Origin: an uncultured Prevotellaceae bacterium
GTDB taxonomy: Bacteria; Bacteroidota; Bacteroidia; Bacteroidales; Bacteroidaceae
Length of the DNA: 9,218 bases
Direction of reading: 5' to 3'
Assembly: GCA_947306845.1 (NCBI GenBank)
Contig: CAMZHP010000112.1
Location: 1-9,218 of the forward strand
Positions 1 through 5,112 of the stretch are shown here, in pieces. The translations under genes and the position numbers were made by a program. A model generated the notes under the pieces. It ran no database searches, had not been told where the DNA came from, and saw only the letters and a list, made by a program, of their open reading frames with translations. The stretch's first letter is position 1, and each line of letters opens with the position of its first letter.

Positions 1-882
1 ATATCTGAAGGAGTCAAATATCTTGGGCCATACACATTCGCCGGATGCGAACAATTAACAAAAGTCACTTTGCCTGAAGGTATAGAGGAAATACATGGCT
101 TTCTTTTCAATAATGCTAAAAAACTTTGCATTGTTTTCATCCCAAGTAGTGTCAATACTATTTATGGTTGTGCATTTGGTAGTTGCCCAGATTTAGAAGA
201 TGTTTATTGTTATTCTCCTACTGTGCCAAAAACGGTCTCTATTAGACCGACAGATCCAAATTATAGCGATAATCCTTTTTGGGCATCAGACATTCAATAT
301 GCTACTCTTCATGTGCCAGCACAGGCGATTGAAGAGTATAAAGCAGCAAAATATTGGCAAGACTTCAAAGAGATTGTTGCCATATCAGATTATGAAGCAA
401 AAAAGTGTGCAACTCCAAAAATCAGTTACAAGCAAGGGGTTCTTTCTTTTACCTGTGATACGGAAGGAGCAAAGTATGAATACGAGATAACAGACTCGGA
501 CATACAGACTGGCAGTGATAGTCAAGTAGAGCTGACTGTTACATATCATGTCAGTGTTTATGCCACTGCTCCAGACCATGTAAATTCTGACGTGGCGACA
601 GCCACACTCTGTTGGATTGATGTGGAGCCAAAGACGGAGGGTATCACCAACGACATTGCACAGATTCCTGCACATGCCGTGCTTATCCAAAGCGAGAATG
701 GGGAGATTTCTGTAGTAGGTCTCGATGACGGAACAAAGATTTCCGTCTATGAGGTCAACGGCATGCAGGTCGGCACCGCCGTCAGCAATAATGGTCAGGC
801 CGTCATCAGCACACACCTGCCTTCCGGCAGCATCGCCATCGTCAAAATAGGAGAAAAGAGTGTGAAGATCACCATGAAATAA
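1..882 (+). CDS. BspA-like leucine-rich-repeat surface protein, C-terminal part (5' end outside window)
   Basis: The frame is open from base 1, so the gene starts upstream of the window; the ATG at 70 is internal. About 293 codons are visible. The first 45 or so residues carry LRR_5/BspA-type repeats, seen in the recurring pattern of hydrophobic steps followed by AF/LF and a small-residue turn (YTFAGCEQLTKVTLPEGI, then FIPSSVNTIYGCAFGSC). The segment ending VPAQAIEEYKAAKYWQDF is the usual closing motif of such arrays. A beta-sandwich-like linker of about 70 residues follows (CATPKISYKQG onward), resembling Fn3 or chitobiase C-terminal modules. The last 75 or so residues (ISVYEVNGMQVG, LPSGSIAIVKIGEK, ending KITMK) resemble the C-terminal sorting-type domain of Bacteroidetes secreted proteins, possibly a type IX secretion signal. 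BspA-like proteins are known as surface adhesins; the ligand cannot be told here. GC content rises sharply towards the 3' end. Confidence 0.8.
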   Translation: MSEGVKYLGPYTFAGCEQLTKVTLPEGIEEIHGFLFNNAKKLCIVFIPSSVNTIYGCAFGSCPDLEDVYCYSPTVPKTVSIRPTDPNYSDNPFWASDIQYATLHVPAQAIEEYKAAKYWQDFKEIVAISDYEAKKCATPKISYKQGVLSFTCDTEGAKYEYEITDSDIQTGSDSQVELTVTYHVSVYATAPDHVNSDVATATLCWIDVEPKTEGITNDIAQIPAHAVLIQSENGEISVVGLDDGTKISVYEVNGMQVGTAVSNNGQAVISTHLPSGSIAIVKIGEKSVKITMK

Positions 883-900
883 GTCAAATGAGACGCATTC

Positions 901-988
901 GGGCGAAATCTACCTAAAAAAGCATAGATTTCGCCCAAATAGCATCCAAAACGGGCGAAATCTACCCCAAAAGGCATAGATTTCGCCC
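901..988. repeat. Two tandem near-identical 36-base hairpins, possible bidirectional terminator
   Basis: Bases 901-936 and 953-988 are two copies of one palindromic unit. Each has a perfect 12-bp stem (GGGCGAAATCTA pairing with TAGATTTCGCCC) and a 12-base loop. The copies differ at only three positions, all in the loop, so both stems are fully kept. They fill the space between two convergent genes, and the second ends one base before the toxin stop codon at 989-991. A two-way transcription stop or a mobile palindromic repeat (REP-like) are both possible. There is no strong T-run after either stem. Confidence 0.85.
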
Positions 989-1261
989 TTACTTATCATT
1001 GTAATGGCCATAACTTCTAAGAACAAGCACAACTACCTCTTCTTCGAAGATACGATACACTAACCGATGTTTCTTTGTTATTTCACGGCTCCATCTACCT
1101 TCAGGTTCACCTCTAAGTGGTTCAGGATGTCCCAACCCCGTCTTGGGATGTACTTTTAATTCCTCAATGAATCGAACGGCCTTTGCAAAGGCTTTTGGTT
1201 CACTTTTCTCAAGTTTTGCCAGACCGATCCGGGCCTCAGTGGTGAAATCAATGTTATACAT
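989..1261 (-). CDS. YoeB/Txe-family toxin, ribosome-dependent mRNA endonuclease
   Basis: This 90-residue protein is the usual size of YoeB/Txe toxins (E. coli YoeB is 84). The family signature is clear: G44-H-P-E-P-L49, then G55-R-W-S-R59, then H65-R-L-V-Y69, and a C-terminal H86-Y87. By comparison with YoeB, E47, R59 and/or R66, and H86 are the likely catalytic residues, so the active site appears intact. Known members bind the ribosomal A site and cleave mRNA after the start codon or within codons. The start codon overlaps the antitoxin stop by one base (TAATG on the minus strand), which implies translational coupling. The stop codon lies directly beside a strong hairpin. Confidence 0.9.
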   Translation of the reverse strand: MYNIDFTTEARIGLAKLEKSEPKAFAKAVRFIEELKVHPKTGLGHPEPLRGEPEGRWSREITKKHRLVYRIFEEEVVVLVLRSYGHYNDK

Positions 1262-1512
1262 TACAGCCCACTTCTTCTCAACATTTCAGAAACAGACTCA
1301 CCTTGTAACAGACGGACGCAATTACCTTGTCTGTATTCTTCCTCCCCACGGTCAAGGCTTGCCATGAATTCCTCTTCCGACACCAAGGTCTCATTCTGTT
1401 TGGTGGCGGCCAATTTTTTTGCGTATTTCAAAAGTTTCAGCATCAGTCCTTCATCATCAGCAATTTTTCCCATGGTGAAAAACAATTCTGCATTCAATTT
1501 TGAAGTTGTCAT
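1261..1512 (-). CDS. Antitoxin partner of the YoeB-like toxin
   Basis: This 83-residue protein lies immediately upstream of the toxin, with a one-base stop/start overlap. It has no clear similarity that I recognise to YefM or Phd. What can be seen is a lysine-rich helical N-terminal half (LKLLKYAKKLAATK, about residues 26-39) and an acidic C-terminal half (SEEEFMASLDRGEEEYRQG) ending in SEMLRRSGL. In antitoxins of this class the acidic, flexible C-terminal part usually wraps the toxin and the N-terminal part binds the operator; that assignment is inference. A consensus promoter lies 28 bases upstream of the ATG. The antitoxin-first order fits self-repression by the complex. Assignment rests mainly on gene context. 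Confidence 0.8.
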   Translation of the reverse strand: MTTSKLNAELFFTMGKIADDEGLMLKLLKYAKKLAATKQNETLVSEEEFMASLDRGEEEYRQGNCVRLLQGESVSEMLRRSGL

Positions 1513-1539
1513 ATTCCTCTAATCTTTGGTTCTCAAATG

Positions 1540-1570
1540 CAAAGCTATGAAAACTTTTTGAATATACAAA
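1540..1570 (-). promoter_or_regulatory. Bacteroidetes-type promoter of the toxin-antitoxin pair
   Basis: On the minus strand, TTTG (1567-1570) is followed by a 19-base spacer and TAGCTTTG (1540-1547). This exactly fits the Bacteroidetes consensus of TTTG, 19-21 bases, TAnnTTTG. The inferred transcript start is near 1533, giving a leader of about 20 bases before the antitoxin ATG at 1512. The spacer holds a near-palindrome, TTGAATATACAA (1558-1569), a possible operator for the toxin-antitoxin complex. Confidence 0.75.
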
Positions 1571-1630
1571 TAAAAACATCAAAATCATGAAGAAAATATC
1601 CGAATCATTTTCACTCGCCTTTTTTGTTCT

Positions 1631-1730
1631 GCCATCAGCCGTAACGATCAGGCCTCCAGGAGCCGTTGGGACTTGCTTTATGCATGTCCCAAACGCCAAG
1701 CGGTTGACCAACAAAGGAAGACCGGATTGA
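1631..1730. other. GC-rich island with a hairpin in an AT-rich intergenic region; function unknown
   Basis: By hand count this 100-base stretch is 55% GC, while the adjacent 100 bases are 27% (left) and 32% (right). It holds a hairpin at 1666-1692: TTGGGAC (1666-1672) pairs with GTCCCAA (1686-1692), and the top continues with a TGC/GCA stem. A minus-strand reading frame passes through it but also runs across the toxin-antitoxin promoter and into the antitoxin gene, so coding is doubtful. It could be a small RNA, or a remnant of a lost gene or mobile element. I do not recognise it. Confidence 0.5.
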
Positions 1731-1774
1731 TATTGGAGAAAATAATGAAGATAAAAAAGGAGGAAAAAGGAATA

Positions 1775-1801
1775 CAAAAATAGAAAAAGTGCCAAGGCAC
1801 T
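1775..1801 (-). terminator. Intrinsic terminator on the minus strand
   Basis: On the minus strand, bases 1801-1788 form AGTGC-CTTG-GCACT, a five-pair stem with a CUUG tetraloop, followed directly by TTTTTCTATTTTT. This is the shape of a Rho-independent terminator for leftward transcription. No gene ends close by: the nearest upstream minus-strand stop codon is at 2440. It may end read-through from the receptor operon or an unannotated short transcript, and it shields the toxin-antitoxin promoter. The bases from 1802 to 1892 are AT-rich with nothing I can name. Confidence 0.5.
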
Positions 1802-1892
1802 CGCAAAAAGGTTGAAAAAGAGGTGATATCTAATTTTTTAAATGGGTATTAAACATATAATTATCATGCAATTGATCATGAATAGTCAATTC

Positions 1893-1960
1893 TTGATGTG
1901 GCAGTTGGCCGATTTTTGATGTGACAGTTGGCCGATTTTGATGTGGCAGTTGGCCGGATT
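1893..1960. repeat. Three tandem copies of a 22-23-base repeat, possible insertion-sequence end
   Basis: Copies lie at 1893-1914, 1916-1937 and 1938-1960 with the core GATGTGGCAGTTGGCC. The second copy differs by one base (GACAG) and the third has one inserted G. Period is 22-23 bases. Multiple short direct repeats of about this length are typical of the ends of IS21-family elements, where they bind transposase. No transposase gene or second end is in the window, so this would be an orphan end. The IS21 link is inference from layout, not from a recognised sequence. Confidence 0.6.
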
Positions 1961-1986
1961 TTATATACCGTGCGCTGAATAAAAAG

Positions 1987-2015
1987 TTCAACACAAAGAC
2001 ACAAAGGTACAGAGA
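1987..2015 (-). repeat. Left inverted copy of the CACAAAGACACAAAG-type repeat
   Basis: These 29 bases begin TTCAACACAAAGACACAAAG on the plus strand. Compared with the reverse complement of 2361-2389, 25 of 29 positions match and all four differences are transitions. The copy is in inverted orientation relative to the array at 2325-2429, so the two flank the hairpin block between them. The minus strand also contains TACCTTTG (2002-2009), which fits the -7 promoter element, but no matching TTTG lies upstream. Confidence 0.7.
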
Positions 2016-2077
2016 TTTTTCTCATTATCTATCTGCTCCTCCGTGGTGAATAAGAGCGTGTGTCATAATTGAAGGAG

Positions 2078-2236
2078 TGCGCTTCGCGCAGAAATTTTAC
2101 AAATAGGGCGCTAACATTGTATTTGTCACACCCTCGTTTCTGGGTCATTCTTTTGCCCTTACAAGGCGATTTTTCCCTTTTACGCTATCAACCCAGGGTG
2201 TTGCCCTGGGCTAATAGCTTATTGGCCTTTCAGGCC
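2078..2236. repeat. Cluster of small hairpins
   Basis: Three perfect hairpins lie within 160 bases: TGCGC-ttc-GCGCA (2078-2090), CCCAGGG-tgttg-CCCTGGG (2192-2210) and GGCCT-ttc-AGGCC (2224-2236). A plus-strand reading frame spans them (2069-2308), but its composition and short palindromes suggest structured intergenic DNA, not a gene. The block sits between inverted copies of another repeat. I cannot assign a function; a REP-like or integron-like mobile cassette without its own enzyme is one possibility. Confidence 0.65.
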
Positions 2237-2270
2237 GTTACCGCATGTTGGCCGTTACCGCATGTTGGCC
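2237..2270. repeat. Perfect 17-base tandem duplication
   Basis: GTTACCGCATGTTGGCC occurs at 2237-2253 and again at 2254-2270 without any difference. The following GTTCAGGCCGTTA reuses parts of the same unit and of the preceding hairpin. A perfect copy suggests a recent slippage event. Confidence 0.9.
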
Positions 2271-2324
2271 GTTCAGGCCGTTATTATACTGGAATTTTAA
2301 CAATATGAGAAAGATGAAATGTCT

Positions 2325-2429
2325 TTCTCTGTGTCTCTGTATCTCAGTGTTGAACTATTTTTCTCTGTGTCTCTGTATCTTTGTGTTGAATTTATTTTTT
2401 TCTCTGTCTCTCTGTATCTCAGTGTTGAA
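2325..2429 (+). repeat. Three imperfect 30-base direct repeats
   Basis: Units at 2325-2354, 2361-2390 and 2400-2429 follow the pattern TTCTCTGTGTCTCTGTATCT, then cAGTGTTGAA or TTGTGTTGAA. They are separated by T-rich spacers of 6 and 9 bases. The unit also occurs inverted at 1987-2015. The array ends 11 bases from the stop codon of the next minus-strand gene, so it forms the 3' flank of that operon. Such CACAGAGACACAGAG-like repeats seem common in Bacteroidetes intergenic DNA; their role is not known to me. Confidence 0.8.
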
Positions 2430-2439
2430 CCACCTTGAG

Positions 2440-2970
2440 TTACTGGCCTGTCGCCTGTTTCATCCCCTCCATGAACTTCTGCTGTAACTGTTGGGCGAGT
2501 TGGTTGTCGGGATTGAGTTTCAGGGCTTTCTCGAAGTTCTGCATCACGTCGAGGTAGTAACGCTGACCGTTCTTGGCAGGATCCTGCACGATGCGCACCA
2601 TGTAGAGGAAGCCGCGCAGGGTGCAGATGTCAGACAGATCGGCATTTTTCATCTTCTCCATCTGTGAGATGGCCTGCTCCGCCTCAGCCATCATGTTTTC
2701 GGTCTGCGGTGCGTGAGGATTCATCACCGAGAAGTTGAGACTCTGCACAGCCATCAGGTACTTAGGTTGGATGCTGTCGGGGAACATCGCGTCAATGCGC
2801 TTCAGTTCCGCCACGCAGTTGAGGACAGCCTCGGGCGTGGGCTGCTGGATTTTGGAGAGCGACTGCCCGATGAGAGCCTGCATGGAAGGTTCCTGAGCGT
2901 GGATGGATAACGATGCCATCAGGAAGAGGGCGATGGCCAAGAAACGGGTTTTAAAAGTTAGAAATGTCAT
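2440..2970 (-). CDS. Small secreted protein with TPR-like helical repeats
   Basis: The protein has 176 residues from the chosen start. A signal peptide is clear: basic MTFLTFKTR, a hydrophobic stretch LAIALFLMASL, and a likely cut after SIHAQ (about residue 26), with no lipobox cysteine, so it should be periplasmic or exported. The rest is predicted helical. The C-terminal segment YLDVMQNFEKALKLNPDNQL reads as a tetratricopeptide unit, and the earlier MMAEAEQAISQMEKMK may be another. TPR-like units usually serve protein binding. The ATG at 2970 was preferred over one at 2997 because it places the signal peptide at the N-terminus. It overlaps the receptor gene end by 20 bases, so the two are probably translationally coupled and work together. 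Specific function is unknown. Confidence 0.75.
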   Translation of the reverse strand: MTFLTFKTRFLAIALFLMASLSIHAQEPSMQALIGQSLSKIQQPTPEAVLNCVAELKRIDAMFPDSIQPKYLMAVQSLNFSVMNPHAPQTENMMAEAEQAISQMEKMKNADLSDICTLRGFLYMVRIVQDPAKNGQRYYLDVMQNFEKALKLNPDNQLAQQLQQKFMEGMKQATGQ

Positions 2971-4996
2971 ACGCTTTATTATTTTTAAGTGATACAAAAA
3001 TGCCGATATAAAAGAAACTGTCGCGCGTAGCCGTAACGGGACTGCCCATCTTGTCGAAGCGGAAAATGTTGGTACGTCCCAGGATGTTGTTCAGTGAGGT
3101 ATAGATGATGACCTTCGGACTCAGCAGGTAGGTGAGGTTGGCATCCACGCTGTTGTAAGCAGGCGTCTTGCCCTGAGGGAAATGGCGGCTGCTGGCATAG
3201 GACTCCGACAACCCGATGATGGTCTTTCCGATACCGTATTTGGCGGTCAGCCGCAGGTTATGCCGTGATGCGAAATCGGGCATGCACGGTTGTGTATTGT
3301 CGAAGGAGCATCTCTCGGAGTCGTTGTAGGAATAGGAGAGCGTGGTCGTCAGGTTCTTGAAGTTGTTCTCCATGAACACATCCACACCCCGGCTCATGCC
3401 ATAGCCCTGCGGCAGATAGGTGCCATTCTTCAGCAGAGGCAGGTGGTGGTATTTTTTCCAATAAGGTTCCACGCGCAGGAGCGTGTTGGCCGTCCTGTAC
3501 TGCACGGAGAGAATGGCATGGTCGGCCGTGCTCTGGCCCAATGCTTTCCTGCTCTGTGCCAAGTAATCGTCGGCAGCAGTCTGGCTGTAACGGCCAAGCA
3601 CCAGAGAAGTCTGCAGTCGCTTGTTGGGGACGTAACTCAGGGTGGTTCTCGGCATGAGCAACCAATCCGTTCCCATCATCTCCGCCCTCGCCGACATGTT
3701 GAGGAACAGACGAGGGATGACCCGCCACTGTGCATCAAGATGAGTCGCCAGGATGTTGTAATCAAGATGGTATCGGGAAGTTTCATAACTCAACCTGCTG
3801 TGGCGGATATAGTCCTCCACACCGGCAGACATTTTCAGCACATCCGAGCAGACCTTGCGAAGTTCCGCTTTCAGGTGCACCTCATTGCGGAAATTGAAAT
3901 AATGGTCGCCGGCAGCCACCGCATCGTCGATGTCTCCGATCACGGATGAGTTGGCTACGCCCGTGAAGAGAGAGAAACCGCGGTTCAATGACATTTTGTG
4001 TGTGACATTCGCGTAGATGTTGTGCTCCTTCAGCGAGAGGTAGCGCCCGTCGACATGCAGTCCCACGGAAGTCAGGTCGTAGCCGACGTATGACTTCAGC
4101 ACGCCCGAGGTTTTGAACTCCTTCTTATACTGAGCCTCACCAGAGAGTTTGCGGTAAGGCCGGGTGAAGTCGAAACGCTGAGAAAACAGGCGGTCGTAGA
4201 GTCCCATGCTGGTCAAGGCCGCATTGAATGAAAGGCTGCTGGTGGCGAAAGCCTTGGTGCCGCCCACATTCCAGTCCACCAGCGACGCGCTCACACCATA
4301 TTTGTCGCTCGTCGCCATATCGGTGGTCTCCATCGGGAGCACGGCAGAGAGCGCCTGACCGTATTCACCGCCATAGCCACCCAGGGAGAAATTGATGCCC
4401 TTGAACAAGAAAGGAGAAAAACGCCCTCGGACGGCAGAGTTCTCCGTATTGGTGGAATAAGGCACCAGCACGTGCATCCCGTTGACGAAAGTCTGGCACT
4501 CCTCGCTCTCACCGCCCCGCACATAGAGTTTGCCATCCTCACCCACTTTCTGAGTGCCCGGCAACGTCTGCAGTGCCGCCACGATGTCGCCGCACGAGTT
4601 GCCCGCCATCACCACGTCGAGCGCATCCATCGTCTTGAAGTTGTCGCTCTTGCCAAAACTGAAGGTGCTGGCGGTGACAACCACCTCGCTGATGGTGGTG
4701 GTCTGCTCCTTCATCCTCACCGTGAGATGGGTCATCTGACTGACATCGGCGGTATGGGAATAGTCCTCATAACCCATGTAGGTGACCTTCAGCGTCACCT
4801 CACCCGTCTTGGAGGTTGGGAAAGAGAACTGTCCGAGCGAGTCCGTCAAGCAACCGTCAATCGTTCCTATTATAAATACGTTGGCCCCCACGAGCCGTTC
4901 CTTACCATCGGTGACGATACCCGTCACGGTGGTCTGAGCAGCCATGTTGCATATGGCCGTCAGCAGGATGATGATGTGTGTCAGAAGATGTTTCAT
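2951..4996 (-). CDS. TonB-dependent outer-membrane receptor
   Basis: From the ATG at 4996 the protein has 681 residues. It begins with a signal peptide (MKHLLTHIIILLTAICNMAAQ region, 1-21), then a carboxypeptidase-D-regulatory-like beta-sandwich at about 22-100 (VTGIVTDGKERLVGANVFI; YMGYEDY), the linker SEVVVTAS, a plug domain at about 115-225 (IVAALQTLPGTQKVGEDGKL; YVRGGESEECQTFVNG), and a beta-barrel ending in phenylalanine. Known relatives import large or scarce nutrients across the outer membrane using TonB energy. At 681 residues it is shorter than SusC-type transporters, and no SusD gene accompanies it, so it is not a standard glycan-uptake pair. Substrate is unknown. An upstream in-frame ATG at 5014 would precede the inferred transcription start, which supports the shorter form. 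The neighbouring LytTR regulator is the likely controller. Confidence 0.88.
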   Translation of the reverse strand: MKHLLTHIIILLTAICNMAAQTTVTGIVTDGKERLVGANVFIIGTIDGCLTDSLGQFSFPTSKTGEVTLKVTYMGYEDYSHTADVSQMTHLTVRMKEQTTTISEVVVTASTFSFGKSDNFKTMDALDVVMAGNSCGDIVAALQTLPGTQKVGEDGKLYVRGGESEECQTFVNGMHVLVPYSTNTENSAVRGRFSPFLFKGINFSLGGYGGEYGQALSAVLPMETTDMATSDKYGVSASLVDWNVGGTKAFATSSLSFNAALTSMGLYDRLFSQRFDFTRPYRKLSGEAQYKKEFKTSGVLKSYVGYDLTSVGLHVDGRYLSLKEHNIYANVTHKMSLNRGFSLFTGVANSSVIGDIDDAVAAGDHYFNFRNEVHLKAELRKVCSDVLKMSAGVEDYIRHSRLSYETSRYHLDYNILATHLDAQWRVIPRLFLNMSARAEMMGTDWLLMPRTTLSYVPNKRLQTSLVLGRYSQTAADDYLAQSRKALGQSTADHAILSVQYRTANTLLRVEPYWKKYHHLPLLKNGTYLPQGYGMSRGVDVFMENNFKNLTTTLSYSYNDSERCSFDNTQPCMPDFASRHNLRLTAKYGIGKTIIGLSESYASSRHFPQGKTPAYNSVDANLTYLLSPKVIIYTSLNNILGRTNIFRFDKMGSPVTATRDSFFYIGIFVSLKNNKAYDISNF

Positions 4997-5000
4997 GCCG

Positions 5001-5032
5001 CAAAAATACGGCAAGAATCCGATGCCTCCAAA
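5001..5032 (-). promoter_or_regulatory. Bacteroidetes-type promoter of the receptor gene
   Basis: On the minus strand, TTTG (5029-5032) is followed by 20 bases and TATTTTTG (5001-5008), a full consensus match. The -7 element ends only four bases before the receptor ATG at 4996, so the transcript would have almost no 5' leader. This promoter would let the receptor and the downstream small protein be expressed separately from the upstream operon. Confidence 0.65.
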
Positions 5033-5057
5033 TTCCCGTGACAGACAGCTAAAACCA

Positions 5058-5077
5058 CTGACAGAAACCTATGTCAG
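5058..5077. promoter_or_regulatory. Inverted repeat upstream of the receptor promoter
   Basis: CTGACA (5058-5063) pairs with TGTCAG (5072-5077) across an eight-base gap. It lies between the regulator stop codon and the receptor promoter. On the minus strand it is followed by TGGTTTT, so it could be a weak terminator for the upstream operon, or a protein binding site. Further GACAG copies occur nearby (5044-5048). Confidence 0.4.
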
Positions 5078-5079
5078 CG

Positions 5080-5112
5080 GACGAATGACTAATAAAAATG
5101 ACGAATGACTAA
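5080..5112. promoter_or_regulatory. Perfect 13-base direct repeat, candidate LytTR operator
   Basis: GACGAATGACTAA occurs at 5080-5092 and 5100-5112 without mismatch, with a 20-base period, about two DNA turns. LytTR-domain regulators are known to bind paired direct repeats on one face of the helix at about this spacing. The minus-strand form contains CATTCGTC, which resembles the CCGTTCGTC core reported for the LytTR protein AlgR. The right-hand copy overlaps the stop codon of the LytTR gene itself (5109-5111). Confidence 0.5.

Noticed and set aside
1457..1795. Minus-strand reading frame of 112 codons
   Set aside because: It overlaps the antitoxin gene in another frame, runs through that gene's promoter, and its ends are low-complexity AT-rich sequence. 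Only the middle, over the GC-rich island, looks non-random.
2325..2429. CRISPR-like array of three repeats
   Set aside because: Units are imperfect, the spacers are only 6 and 9 bases and T-rich, an inverted copy exists elsewhere, and no cas gene is present.
2069..2487. Two overlapping plus-strand reading frames of about 80 codons
   Set aside because: They consist of hairpins and tandem repeats, lack a promoter or ribosome site, and the second runs into the opposite-strand small secreted protein gene.
3258..5041. Several reading frames inside the receptor gene on both strands (for example 3290-3949 and 4472-5041)
   Set aside because: They lie within a well-supported receptor gene with continuous domain structure and show no independent features.
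5058..5077. Strong terminator between the LytTR and receptor genes
   Set aside because: The stem is only six pairs with an eight-base loop and a four-T tail, so I kept it as a possible regulatory inverted repeat and did not call a terminator.
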